This document shows, in pieces, positions 24,291 to 37,881 of a DNA stretch of 64,000 nt. Positions within the stretch are counted from its first letter, which is position 1; every line of letters starts with the position of its first letter. Location: contig JAQGEQ010000071.1 in NCBI GenBank assembly GCA_034620365.1, positions 868,001 to 932,000 of the forward strand, read 5' to 3'. Source of the stretch: Pegea sp. RAD2-039. Lineage: Eukaryota; Chordata; Thaliacea; Salpida; Salpidae. A model generated the notes under the pieces. It did no database searches, was not told where the DNA came from, and saw nothing but the letters and a program-made list of their open reading frames with translations. The translations under genes and the position numbers were made by a program.

Positions 24291-27200
24291 GCAGTTGAAA
24301 TAGTAAACTTGAAGTCGTGCCAATTCTCAGTGACACTCTACAAAACAAAAAAAATAATTTTCTATAACTTTTATAAATTTATATTTGAAGACTAGTAATA
24401 GTGATCATGTGTAAAAAAAAATCGTTATTTATGCTGCTTTAAGATAAATAAGTTTTAATCAAATATAAGTTTTTAATAATTATTAATATCTTTAATGGGC
24501 TTATTACTAACTTGTAATTCAGCTTTGATTTCAGTCATCTGTTTGATACAAGCTACTATTTGCAGCTCTTGTTCACAGCCAAGAAAACATTTTTCCAGCT
24601 TATCAAAACGTTCTTCAGTTGATTTTATTAATTTCAAGTGCTGGAAAAATTAGAATTTTTACAAAATGTTAAATTAGAACTATTTCAACAGCAACGTTTT
24701 AATTATAACTTTCTATGTTATCTTTTCATTTGATTACTAAACCAAGAAATTGTTAGTAAATAAAAATAAATTACAAATACTTTGTTATGTGCTGTAAAAA
24801 AGTTTTTTAAAAACTTCTTTGCTTCTAAGTTATCTTGAAAAGATCTCCAAACTTCCTTCCACTTCTTAAAAGATTCATGAACTGATTGAAGACACAAATC
24901 AAGATCTCGATCAGATGATCGCTGTCTCGACTAAAAAAAGATTTCAAACAAGTTGAAAACAACAGAATCTGATTCATCTCTAAATGTTACGATTGTTTTT
25001 TTCAGCTTACTTCTTCGACTTGTGAATCACGGATTAGATCTTCAATTTCAATTCGTTCGTAAACAAGTTGATTATATCTTTCTTCAATTCGATTTTTCTC
25101 ATCATAGTGATTACTCATCAACATACCAACAAATTTGTTGACAAAATCTTCATCATTATTGATTTGCTCATCAAATTTATTCATCTCTAAAGAATTGCGA
25201 TTTTCAAGACTTTTAAATGATTTCGAAAGAATATTTTTCATCTGTAGAAAATATTAAAAACAGTCATAAAACTTGGAACTAAGAGGCGTTAACTAATTTA
25301 CCTCTTTGATTTCTTTGTGTAATCGTAAAGCTGAAATAATAACTTGTTGATATTTGTCAATCTTTGTTTGAGCTTCGTTAAAGTGGTTCAATAGTTCTTT
25401 TATGATCTTAGTTGTTTTAAGCTGATTCATTTCTTGGATTGATGTTGAATCTTTTATTCCTAGAACTTCACTTTTCTAAATTTACAAATGAGATTGTTCA
25501 AACAGTATTTAAAATACTCAACAGTAAGTTTTCTTGAAATAAATGTCAAAAATTAGCAAAGATTAGTGTAAAAGTCTTTAGATTTCATTAATTATTTCTG
25601 TTATATCAGTACTCAAAAGCATTCAGACCTTTACAGTTTCATCAATATCAACTTTCAGTGATTTTAAACTGTTCTCCTTTTTGCATAAGTCTTCAAATAT
25701 CTGTTGACTTTCTTCTACAGACGAACCCAAAACAACTTTCTTCTTTTCAAGGAAAACGCCAACAATATTTGTAATAACAGATCTCAACTGTAAAAATCAG
25801 ATTTTAGAGTTATATTTTTCGAAGCGCGAATTAACTTTAAGCTGCTCATAAAACCTATCATCACCATAGATTATCAAACACTTACGTCATCAATCGCGTC
25901 GTGAAGAGCTTGTTTCTCGATACATACTTCCTTATTGAAACCAGATCGGTATTGCCATGAGAACCACTCATTTGTCATCGATAATTTTTTCTTTTGAACT
26001 TTTGTATACAAAGATTCAATGAAGTTGATTGCTTGAAGCATGTTAGATGGTTTGTTGATGTTTGCTTTAAAAAACAATTTTTTCTTTAAGACTGCATTTG
26101 ACAGCGATTAAAAAACATCCTTCTAACTAATCTCTGATTTGTATCTCACATTGAGTTCCTTTCAACTCTGCTACAACTCCGGTTTTTCGCTGAAGACATT
26201 CAACTGTTCGTTCTCGAAGACTTTGAATCTGTTTGTTCCACGTTTCAACTTCCTGACTTGAGAGCTTATCAAACTTCATCAAATGAGCTTGATTCAGCTT
26301 CTCTTCGAGTTTCTTCATTTCAACTAACATCTGAAATGAAGAGATGAAGTTCCCACCTCACTATTTACAAATTGAGTCAACTTTACTTTTTCATAATCAT
26401 CAATAAATGACAAAAACATCTCAACAGTATGAATTTTCATCTTAGTAGACGAATGCAGATCACTCATGACATGTTTCATCGGATTAACTAAAGAATAAAT
26501 TTCCTCAGAATCAAACAAACCACTTTTTAGTAGGATGTTTGCTTTTTCAATCAAGTTTTCAAATTCAGAAGATTTAAACTGCAAAAAGAGCTGCTTAAAA
26601 ATCTTCAGAATTGGGAAATATTAATGAGCAAACCTCTAAATCTTTTTCTTGTTGTTTTAACCAGGAAAGTACTTCAACAGCTGATTTATAATCATGAAAT
26701 ATTTTGTTTGAAGTATTCAGTGTTATTTCGTTAAGGAATTTTTCCCAGTCACTTAACTGAAACAAAACAGCTTCAATTAATGATTCTGCTGAAAACAAAC
26801 TTTCATATACTCGTCTATGCTCTTCGTGAAATTCAAGCCATCTTTCATGAAATTTTCTCGATTCTCTCTTCTTATTGTTGATAATTTCAATAATTTCATC
26901 TCTAGTTGTAATAACAAACTGGACAACTGGTTTTAATCCCTTCAAATCTCCGTGAGTATTTTTCCCCTTGCTGTTAAAATGTTAAACAAATTACGACTAA
27001 ATAATCTCGAGTTTATTTACAATAAATTTTCTACATTATCAGTTTTAATGTTATACACGCAAAAGCTTACCTTTCACTAAAAATAGCATTTGCCATTTTT
27101 AGAAGAGGATTAACAGAACTGTGTACACTGTTTATATGAGTTTCAAATTGCTCTGATTGAATTTCAGGGTCAACTGAAAACGTTCCTTTTTCAAGTTTTT

Positions 27201-30200
27201 TACTTATGGTATTTAGAGAGAGTTTTGTCTGTTAAAAGAAATATTGTTATCAAATACCTGAATAGTACTGAATGAAATTTTAAAGGACTTACATCAACAA
27301 CTGTCAAATGAAATTCTTGTATTGATTTTAGTAGTTTGATTCTTTCTTCTAAATTTCTGATAACATTTTCACAAAACCCGTCCAAATTTGATATTTTTTC
27401 TCGAACTGTCTTCTCATCTAGTGAAATTAGTTCACTTTTTGCATATGTCCTCAACGATTTTGCCGATTCTAATCTTAGCTACAGAAACAACGTTTATTAA
27501 AGAACTCTTAAAGTCGTAAAGATCTCACTTGAGCTGGCTGTCTTGCTTCTTCAAGTCGTAATAATAACTCATCTATATGATCTTTTCCAAATCCATCATA
27601 TTCAGCATCAACTATATCTGTAGAGAAGTCATCAAACCATCGAAGTTCCTAATTGGTACAAATACATAATTTTAGAAAAAAATAAAAAGTAATTCACGAC
27701 AAACGTCACGAAGCATTAAGAACACAAAGCGTGACGTCAACGATTCAGTCGAACGAGCTTGATAAAGGTAAAAAATTACAACGTTAATGAAAGCAACAAA
27801 AGATCAAACTCACCGTCTCAACTTCATCTTCCCATTGACGCAGCTTCAAAGAGTCTAAAAGAAGACGCTTTCTCTTATCATGCCGATGACGTACTTGTTC
27901 AAGTCGTTGAAACAATGATTCCAGCGTACACTCAATGGAAGAGCAAGCGCCTCTAAAGCTGGCTTGTGCCTAAAATTAAATCACAAAAGTGAAGTAGGTG
28001 ATGTTGACTTCTCAAGTGTTTGAAACACATCAAGTTGTTGTGGAATTAAATCCAAATTGTAGTTTGAAACAACTAACAGGAAGTAATTTCTGTTTGAATC
28101 TTTTTTAATCAAAAATTTGTAATTAATTACAATCTGTAAACTGAAAATCATTGAAACAATCTTTCACATTTTGAATCAACTTTTGTGGGAGTCTTAAAGA
28201 TCTAAACATAAAAATAAATTATTTTAGTGAGAAACTGACTTTGTAGAGCTCTGCACTTTTGTTGTTCAGCTTTGTGAGAAACGTCATTAAAGTACGACCG
28301 TTATAAGTGCACATGTTGGACCATTTTTCGACATCAGCAAACATTTCTGATAAGGTTTTTATCAAGAATTTAGCAGTTGTCTTGTCTGATGGAAGCTTTG
28401 TCCAGTTTAAATACTGCTCCAAACAGCTCAGTTTGTTTCCAAACTAACAAATAAAAATATAAAGTATTTTATCAAAACAATTAGAAACAAACTTCTTCGG
28501 CAGAGCAATAAAAGTTTTTTGAATGTTGTAGAAGCAAGTTTCGATCTTCTAAAAGGTTATTGAAATCATTCCACATCACTAAAAGTGATTTGCACATCAC
28601 TTTGTGCTTTTTGCGATCTTCATCTTTTGTACTGTTTATACTGAGTAGTGATTGCATCGACTCTGCTTTGTTTTCAAACGCCAAAAGACTTTCAACTTCC
28701 CTTTCAATTCGCTGTTGAATATTTTGTTCACAAATTTTACTGTTGTAGTTCACCTACCGATGATTGATGTAGGAATCTTTCGTGATCTTTCGAGTAAGCA
28801 TCAGCTTCTTGTAGTTTGCTTCCAATTCGAAATATTGATGGCGAAATTGTCATAAACTGCCGTCGAAGCCACTCTGTTGTCTGTTGCAGTAAATCAATTG
28901 TCACTAACTTACTCAGTAAGCTGAGATTGTTGCTTCGCAAGAGTGCTTGGTTACAATTTCAACAAGTCAACATTTGTTTAAATAAATGTTGCAGTAAGCT
29001 AATAATTAACTTTTAAAAGCTTCATTGTGTTTGTTTGCTCAATCAACGATAATTGAATCATCAACTCAAGACATTAAAAAATTGTTGAAATTTCAAAATT
29101 TACATTAACAGATAATTAACTACATCAGCAGATTTATTCAACTATGAACCTCGTTCATACTTTCTACCCAACTCTTGTGGCTGGTTGGTAGATAGTTAGA
29201 GCTTTGATTCATAGCTTCAACATTAGCTGTTAAATCTACTGGATGCAATCGGTTGATGCTTGACCAAACAAAATGTTCTTCATCTTTACTATTGTTTCTA
29301 GATCTACAAAATTCGATTGGAAGTTGAAGTAAAAGAAGTTTTAAATATAAATTGTTTACAAATATCAAGTTAAGATTTGTAAGTTTTATTAAAAAGAGTC
29401 AACTCACAGCAATTGTTCTTCATTTGTCAACGAATGGTTTCCAGCAGAAACTATCTGCTTTCTATCACGCTTTGCTTGAAAGTTGGATTTTGAAGATATT
29501 GTCTATCAAAACGAGTTTCAGATGAATTTTTAGTCCAACTTTTAGTTTTGTTTGGACTTACTGAACCATGGTTTCGACTTCTTAGATCAGCGTAAGGAGG
29601 AGAAACTGGTCTTGAATCCGAGTTTTGAGCAGCTTCTTTCTTTATATTAAGACTCATTACAAGAGCCTTCACTTAAAACTGATCTTACCTGTTCAGAAGA
29701 TTTATGGAAGATTTGTGAAACTGATAGTCGACTTGAACGTTCGTTCCAAACATTCAAAAATTCATTCCAATTTCTTTCAAGAGTTTTACCATCAGGTATG
29801 CTGTGGCCAAAGCATTAAATTTGAATATTTTTATTTCATCAGATTACGTTTTATTAGATTTTTTTACCTATAAGCTAAAGTAAATGTTTGCAAAATATTT
29901 TGAAATATAAAACCTGACTTCTGACTCAGAAAAAAAGTTAAGAACATTTCAAAGTTAAAGTTGTATTGAGTCATATTGTTTGAAATAAATTTTACCCAAT
30001 TAAAAAAATATTTGTTGATGGTTAAATCAAAATTTATAAAAATCTTTATTTTAAACCAACTTTTGGTTAGCTCCAGAAAAACCGTTTACAATTCTTGAGG
30101 AAGATATCGGAGGTAATTGTAAGTTTCGTCTGAGAACCGACAATGCAGAGAGCTGCTTCTTGCACGACTCGTAAGCATTCTTGGCCTTTTCCTGTAAAGT

Positions 30201-33200
30201 TTTTGAGGAAGTAAATAAGTACTTGAATTATAAATAAAGTATTTTTCTAAAGATGCTTATAGGTAATTTCAATACTTTATTTATCAATACTTTCATATAT
30301 ATATATTTAGGTTTTTGTCAATGTCTTTTGCAATTAATTAATTAGTTTTATGGCTGTTTTATGCATTTTTGTATTCTACAAAAATCATTTAGTTTGTTCA
30401 AGCATAGCGTAAAATTGATAATACTTCATTCTGTTTATCTTTTCATATATTAAAATTTGGTAAATCTTCTAAGGCTGGATTTTTCAAAAATGTTTCATGT
30501 CATCAAAAAGTTACTTTCAAAACCAACAGAAATGAAAATCGAATGTTTGTCAAAAGCTCTTAACAAACCCTCTTCAAATACTTAATTCATTTAAACATTT
30601 TTGGCGCATTGTATTTCAATATATGATAGAAATAGTATGTCAGAAAAACCACAAAGCATTTGTTTTCAACTACAAAGAAAATATATTTTGATGAATATAA
30701 TTTCTGATTCAGAATTGCATCTTGTTTACCAGAAGAAAATGTAAATAAGAACTGATCTCTTTCAACACTTGACCAAGATTATTAAAGCAATTTGACGTTG
30801 ATTAATTTATCATTTCAAAAGTTGTTTTGTAATTTTGTTGTAGAAGCTTGTTAGTAAATATTTAACTGGCATTCAATGAAAATTTATTTTTGTATTCTCA
30901 TTAAAAATGTTCTCCTCTCACGTTGTTATTACTAACCTTAAGCTGTAGATGCTGGTTTTGAAGAAAGGTCAGGTCTTCAGGAGTTCGACCTAGAGCTCGA
31001 TGCTTACTGTGAATAGTTTTTGTCGCGTTTGTTAACCACTGCAGCGCCTAGATTAACAACAATTTTACTAGTCAACTTTGCTCTGATCATAAAAATATAT
31101 TTTACTTGAATGGCTTCTTTTTGAGCAATTTTATGCTGAATTATTTGCTCCATTCGTAATTTAGAAGCTTCAGTTAGTTGTTGATTGCTGACAAATGTCT
31201 TTGACCATCTCTCAGCTTTTTCGTCCATCTCTTTCAACTCATGCATGCAAGCTCCACTATCATAAAAACAACTTGTTTACTCAAGTCCACTATTTTTGAT
31301 ATAAATATTTTACCTCAGTTCGTTTAAAAAACACTCATCGTGCAAAAGCTGGCAATATTCTGAAGTTGCTTTCTTGTACGTTCTAATTAACTCCAAAAGA
31401 GCCTGAGAAAAATTGATAAAATGTTATAAAAAACTCTTAAATAAACCTTCCCTCGAAACGGCTAGTCTTTTATTTAGTAAATATTTGTATATCAAAAAAC
31501 AAATGACTTTTATTAAGTTTGTAATAAAAGTAATTTATGATAAATAAACAAAAGTAATAAGTGATGGTTGATAAACACAGGATAGATAAAATAGTAATAA
31601 ATCATTCAATGTCCTAATTTTTCAAATAAGCATTTATCTTATATCATGTTTTTGGTATTTGAATTTTAAAGTAAACACATCTTTTCAAAAAAAGTTTAAT
31701 TGAAATATATAATTATTTTTCATGATGATTGTGAATAATTCAATCGTTAGAAATATTGAAGTAAATTACAAACAAATAATTGCTACCTGCTGGTTACGAT
31801 CGATGTTTGCTAATGTACCTTGAACAGTTTCTACCGAGTCTAACAAGCTAACTTCTTTATAGTTGTTGTTATTTGATAAATATCCCAGTTTTTCTTTGAT
31901 CTGAATTTACATAAAAATCATATTAAGAACTTTTAGGTCAATATAACATATTAATAAAAATAATTTCTGGATTAATATTCAAAGATTTAATATTTAATTT
32001 CATTTGGAGACATATAGTGAAAGCTTATTTTGCTTTGCTTTTTTATTTAAAAGTAAAAAGATTTAGGTTAAAAACAAATTTCAAATATTTTCTCTTTAGT
32101 AGGTTCTTCACTAAGCTTGTTGGTTTTCGTGAAACATTCTAAACTTATACAACTCATCGAAAACACTTAATTAAACGAAGTGAACTTTTTTATAAAAATA
32201 ACTTCTCAGTTATCTAACAAAATCAATAAATTATTTAGCAAGCAAGAAATCTCTACAAATACTCCTAATAAATTAAAAGTGACATTCGATATACTTTGTT
32301 TTCGGTTCTATAACATGTGAAGAGAAGATGTATTAGTTGACTTTTTGATTGTAAGCGTTCTTTGAATGTGACAGCAATTGCTTCAACAACATGACAATTT
32401 CGTTGAAGAATTTCCATCCACTATTATTCAAAGTTATTTGATTTTAATTGTTTTATAAAACTTTATCTACTTATCGATTTTACAGAAAAATGTTTGTTTT
32501 TAAGATTTATTTACTATTTAAATAATTATTTACCATTCATTGTTGTTAACAAACAAATATTGTTTGAATTTAGTTCAATTTTGAAATTAATACTAATAAA
32601 GAAATTAATTTTAATTAAATGTGACATATACATATGTCACATACAAATATGACTACTTTTAAGTAACTAACCACTTGTATCTCATTCTCTGTCTTCTGAC
32701 CATTTTCATTTCGAAATGATTTTGTTGACAACGAGTTCATAATTTGTATTGCTTCATGCAAACAGCTAAATATGGACTGCAAGATAAATTGCATAAACAA
32801 TCTGTGCAAACGTATATAGACACAAAAAAGAAAATATATTTCTGATTATCTTAGTATATTACTTTCTTATAAATTATTTTTAAATATTAATTCTTTCTTA
32901 GCTGAAAGCTGTACAGAATACATAAAGTTTTTAAGTAATAAAATTATTAATTAAAACTCAATTTTATCTAACAAACTTGTTACAGGTAGTGTATTGAATC
33001 AGCTATTTGCGGACTTAACCAAACTTACTGTGCACTTTTCTAATTCTTTTTTATGTTCTTTAACAATTGTCTCAATAGAAGATGAACTTCTTAACGGAAA
33101 AATTGCCTTTTTCAAGTAGGATTCACCTTGTCCTTTCATAAACTTGTAAACCTTTTATTCGAATAAAAGTATCTAAACAACATGCCACAGACTAAAGTTC

Positions 33201-36200
33201 TGACAAATTTTACCTTATCCAAGCTTTTTCGTACAAAATCATGCATCGAAAGATTTAAGCTAGTACTTGAATGACTATTTCTAGCTTCAGAAGAGCCTGA
33301 AACAGTTCTTCTTCTATTTCGAGACTTCCTGCTTCTAGTTGGCAACGATGCAGTACTCTTATCACAAATTAAATCTTTCTGTAACAAAACCAGCAATGAA
33401 TTTAAATATCTAATGAAAAAAAACTCTAATTAAAAGGTTGGAAATTTATCGATTTGGAAATATGTAGGATTGTTTGACTTGGTCTCCTATAAATTATTTT
33501 CCAGATACCAATGATCAAAAACTAATAAGTTAAAATGATTTTTAACTACAATAAAACAGGACTAGTAGTTGATGACAAAAAGGATAATATAATTATTAAC
33601 AACATTATCAGTACAAAAATGTAAAACGAACTTTACAAAAGTCATTAAGAAAAATAATATTTTCTTCACTTACTTGTAAATTAGAGTTTTTTGGTCTCCG
33701 CATCGTAATCTCACTTTGTGATCGACTTCGTATTGTTTTGTAAGAGCTTGGAGGTTGATTTGATCTTGATTGACTCAGTATGTCTTCACTAGATCTTTCT
33801 GTACATTTCAGTAAAGTACAAAAGTTAACTAATAAATTTTGAAAAGGTTTTGAACCTTTTCTGATGTTGGACATCTTTTCAAAACTTGTTTCTCCAAGAA
33901 GATCAGGTTCAGAACAAATTCTTTCAAGCCTGAAAAACATATTCTTAATTGTTGCTGAATAGAAGCAATCATTACCTTTTTGATGCACTTTCTTTTGATT
34001 GCAAATCGTAAGTAGATTGTGTCTTGCTCATCTGAGCTAACTCTTTGAATGAAGAGTCTTTGCTGAGTCTTTGCGTAGTAGATGAAGATCGAAGATTATT
34101 TTTTGAACTTCTAACTCGACTGCAAAAAAGGAGGAAATCTAATAGTTTGAATTTAGTGGAATAAAAGCAAGTTGTAGATAGAATCAATAAATTTTAAAAC
34201 CTTTGATATTGGAATGCAGAACAAGTTTTAAAAAATATTGAAACTTTTGAGAAAATTTCTAGATAAATTTTTATTTTCTCACGTGAATATGATTGTTTAA
34301 AAACATTCAAAAATTTATTAAAAACAAATTAGAATCTTTTCCGACAAACTTTTTAATTCGTCGATTCATCTTCAACTGGTTGGATGAAGAAGCTTTACTG
34401 CGAGGAGCCGGTGTTGGAATCTCTCCTAAGCTTGAAGCTACACTTCTAAAAATATATATTCAAATATATTTCTTATCTATATATAAATATCAAATACAAT
34501 TGTTTCATAAAAATTGTAAAAAGCTAGGTCATGAAGCCTAAAAGCTAATAAAAACCCAAATTAATTAAGCTGGTTTTGAGCTTCACTTACAAATTTGTTT
34601 TATTTACCAACAAATACTTGGAAAGTTCATGTAACATATAAAATACACAAAAATTTATTAAAATATACATTTAGTTCTTAAAAACACTTTTTTGGTAGTT
34701 TTGCCAATATTAAAACACTTTTTTAATTGGTGTTAAAATTTTATGGTTTAGTAAAGTACGAAGTCAAAGACAGCAGTATTTTTCATTGATAGTTGGCTGG
34801 TTTATCTTTTTTAGCTGAGTTTGTTTTTTCATTGAAATAATTAGCCAACCAATTAATTAAATAAATAAATGAAATCATAAATAATTAAAATAAGTGTTAC
34901 CAATAATAACAAACTCTTTGACTACAAATTGATTAATATTGTTATTAGAGGAAGTCACAGAAGCTTCTAATAAAAAATTTTCTTGATTACATACAGATAA
35001 AAACTTAAGAGCTGAATTATTCTAAATTGTCTTCTCTATGTCTTTCACATTTCATTTATATAAAAAAAACAAAGAATTTCCTGAGTGAAAGTCAATCTAA
35101 TTTAAAGCTCAAACTATCTTTCCACCATTAATAGTTAGCGTTTATTGAAAGTTTTTTCATATATCAGTAGGCATTCAGACATAAAATGGTTATAATCATT
35201 GTTGCTTTTAACATATCATGCCAACAAAAGTTTTTTTTTATTTCTATATTTTGAAATAAACATTCAAATTATGTTTATACAATAAAATCTTTCATTTTCA
35301 GTGGTTGTTTTAATTATATTTTTTCTTAGAATTTTATCTTTTCTCCTGATCCATTAAAAAATATATAGAAATTCAATAAACAATTGTCTCATATTAAATT
35401 TAACAATTAATTGTAATTATTCTTTTAATCAGCTTATAGTTCTTACTTTATATCTTATCTTCAAAAAATTTAATCAATAAAACCTTTTATTTGTTTATCT
35501 CATAAACAGTAGAGAACAAAATAAGCAGTAAAAGTATTAAAGTGCTACTTTAAAGAGAAAATGTTATATAAAAAGCTTTTATAATATGCTATATTAAATC
35601 CTACTTTATGAAAAATGATTTTACATATTTTAGGAATTGACTTACATCATGTTTCAATTACTAACAAAAAAGAATAATTAAATTTTTAATGACTTTTTTG
35701 TACTTAATAACTAATTAATACTGTAACATGTGTAGAGTCTAAAAACATTTCCTTGATAAGATTCATTAATTGGAGTAATTACTTCATAATTGAAGGTTAT
35801 TGTGTTTGTACTTTGATAAATAAATTTATTTGAATAAGAATTGATAGATATAAAAAACTGTAATCTATAAATTTATAGAACTTTATACAAGAAGTATTAA
35901 TGATAAGTTACTTTTATAATTATACAATTTCTAAACAAAACTAACTTACCTAGTTATGTGGCATGAATTATCTTTCAAATGCGGTTCGTGTTTAAGAAGA
36001 TTTTTCTTTGACAAACAATTATCATCATTTTCTTCAACTTCCAAAACCTCTTTATCCTGCTCAACACTTTCTTTTCTTTCGTGCTTTTTTGTATTCTTTG
36101 TTTTATCGATCTGACAAAAAAGTTTAATAACCTACTGCAATTAAAATATTTTCCGTTTGATATTTCATCATTATGATAGTAAATTTTAACTACAAATATA

Positions 36201-37881
36201 TTGTGAAAAAATTATATTTAAGGCGTTTGAAGTGGTGACAACGATATCTTTGCACGATAAGTTATCGTATCTATGATAATAAAAGCTTTTTAATTTTAAC
36301 AATTTCATTATTGTAAAATATCATAATCATGTTTTCGACCTAGTAAAATAAGTTTTTGAAAATAATTAGATCAAATAAACTTGTAAAATCCAGCTAAAAA
36401 TATTTTTTGCTTTTTTAATTTTTTAAAAAGTGATAATTTAAGTTATACCTCACTGGTTGCTTGTTCAATCTTCAAGCTATCAGTTTTTTCTGTTCTAAGA
36501 TCTTCGTCATAAGATTGATTTTCAACCCATTCCGTGTGATTATATTTAAGACTTCCGTCAAACTCTTCTGTCAACTGATCTTTTTCGATGTACTTATTTA
36601 ATTTTGTGGTTGATAACAGTAGTACCTAATAATGGTGTTTAAAATTAAGTCGTTTTCAATCAATTATCATCTGAATCTTTAACCTTAAAATTTAGTTTGT
36701 CTTTGTACTTATTAAAAGCAAAATTACTCTTCTGTCGTTTCCAAAACTCTTCAGGTTTTACGATGAATACTGCACCAACTTTGTCGTACATACAGTTCTA
36801 TATACAAAATTTCAATTCAGCGTATAGCAAGTAGGAAAGCGATACAAAAAGATTAAGTTTTTAACTAATAATTGTTGACCCAATTAAATGATATGAAAGA
36901 AGTTTATTTTCATTTTGTTTTCTGTCTGAACTTACTTGCAATTGTTTTATTAAAGGCTTAGCTGCACTCCAAGAAGAACTTCTTACATCCAACAATAATA
37001 CGAACAAGTTATGGGATCTGTATTATACAGTTAAAGTAATTGATGTAACTTCATTTGCTTCTCATGATTTAAAAACAATCTTTTGCTTTAATTTCTTGTT
37101 TGATTATATTTTATAGAAATTGTTTATTAAATTAATATAATAAATAAATTTTCAGACTTTATAGTAAAGTTCTTACTTTAAAATGACAGATAAGTACTTC
37201 AGTGTTGTAGTAAATTCTTCTTCAGTATGTGGGTAAGGACTTACAACATTTGGTACTGTGATAATAATTCTATTTTCTTTATCTTTTCCTCCTATAGAAG
37301 TTGATTTAGATTTATTACTTGGAATAATTGATTATAGGTCAAATGTACTATTAAAGTAAAAAACAGGTTTCAATTACTATCATAAGCGCAAGAATTTTGA
37401 TTAAAATCTCTTAGATAGTATTTTCAAGATTTTACCTGATACATAGGCAATTTTCTTCATTAAAACTTCTTTAGTAGCTTCTGCATCAGTAGGTGCTTTA
37501 AAGAAACGGATGAGAACCAGTTAGCTAGTTAATTTACAAGTAGTAAAACATTTTCTTTATAAACTTAAACATGAGTTTTATTTGTATTGTTTTTTGTATG
37601 CTAGAAGTTGAACAGTAGTAGTTTCATTTTTAATTTAATTTTAAATCGAACACAAAACTTTTGGATTTATTTAGAAAATAAGTTTAATGTCGACTAATTG
37701 CAATATTTGAAATTTCTATTGTAAGCCCTAAATAATAGCCTAGCTTACATTTAATAGTGTCTCCATCAAGACAAGTCATGGTTCTTGGAGATAAATACTC
37801 CCATTGTGGTAAATCTTCTTCTGTCCGCGGATGTATTGTGTACGATTGTTTCTTTAATCGCTTGTGATGTGACGTCAACAT
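19442..37881 (-). CDS. SESTD1: SESTD1-like protein: CRAL-TRIO/SEC14 plus spectrin repeats
   Basis: Family role: SESTD1 binds phospholipids through its SEC14 domain and associates with TRPC channels and small-GTPase signalling; this is family knowledge. The first six exons are phase-exact: 37,749-37,881, 37,436-37,495, 37,177-37,291, 36,936-37,017, 36,684-36,797, 36,449-36,625. They encode residues 1-227 with CRAL-TRIO at about 50-215: AYVSGGKDKENRIIITVPN, KPEEFWKRQKSNF, KYIEKDQLTEEFDGSLKYNH. Human SESTD1 has SGGKDR and [20 protein letters not shown] here. A basic Ser-rich linker, then many helical exons of spectrin type, then a low-complexity tail follow. No DH, PH or SH3 domain was seen, which argues against TRIO/kalirin. 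Start: ATG at 37,881. Proposed end: stop at 19,442-19,444 after KKLVIFE, with AATAAA words on the minus strand within about 70 bases beyond. Exon edges left of 36,449 are approximate. Confidence 0.85.
24300..32790 (-). other. spectrin-like helical repeats of the SESTD1-like protein
   Basis: More than twenty short exons, each open only in the minus frame with splice consensus, encode amphipathic helices typical of spectrin repeats: EWLRRQFMTISPSIFRIG, ADAYSKDHERFLHQ, LEDRNLLLQHSKNFYCSAEE (about 28,500-28,930), RKFHERWLEFHEEH and LSWLKQQEKDLE (26,600-26,950), EEKLNQAHLMKFDKLS (26,130-26,330). EDRNLLLQHSxxFYxxAEE is the usual start of a repeat in the TRIO/SESTD1/CCDC141 group. The run is much longer than the roughly three repeats of human SESTD1. 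Intron tracts above 300 bases at about 30,200-30,930, 31,410-31,780 and 31,910-32,670 hold nothing recognisable. Confidence 0.8.
33037..36113 (-). other. charged and basic Ser/Arg-rich linker of the SESTD1-like protein
   Basis: Exons at about 35,949-36,113 (Lys/Glu-rich: KNTKKHERKESVEQDKEV), 34,370-34,438, 33,976-34,120 (SRVRSSKNNLRSSSTTQRL), 33,690-33,928 (IRSRSQSEITMRRPKNSN) and 33,215-33,380 (RSRKSRNRRRTVSGSS). RxRSxS and RRRTVS look like basophilic kinase or 14-3-3 sites. Then 33,037-33,122 begins helical sequence (EKCT end). The 1.5 kb between about 34,440 and 35,945 is an intron with nothing recognisable. Edges are approximate. Confidence 0.65.
36449..37881 (-). other. CRAL-TRIO/SEC14 domain of the SESTD1-like gene
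   Basis: Six exons whose phases agree at every junction give one continuous lipid-binding-type domain. Diagnostic words are SGGKDKENR near the start, LLDVRSSSWSAAKPL in the middle, VGAVFIVKPEEFW, and LTEEFDGSLKYNHTEW at the end. The closest family I can name is SESTD1, then TRIO/kalirin and MCF2-type SEC14 domains. Confidence 0.9.

Noticed and set aside
19442-37881. TRIO/kalirin (RhoGEF) identity for the SEC14-spectrin gene
   Set aside because: No DH, PH or SH3 sequence was found and the SEC14 words fit SESTD1 better.
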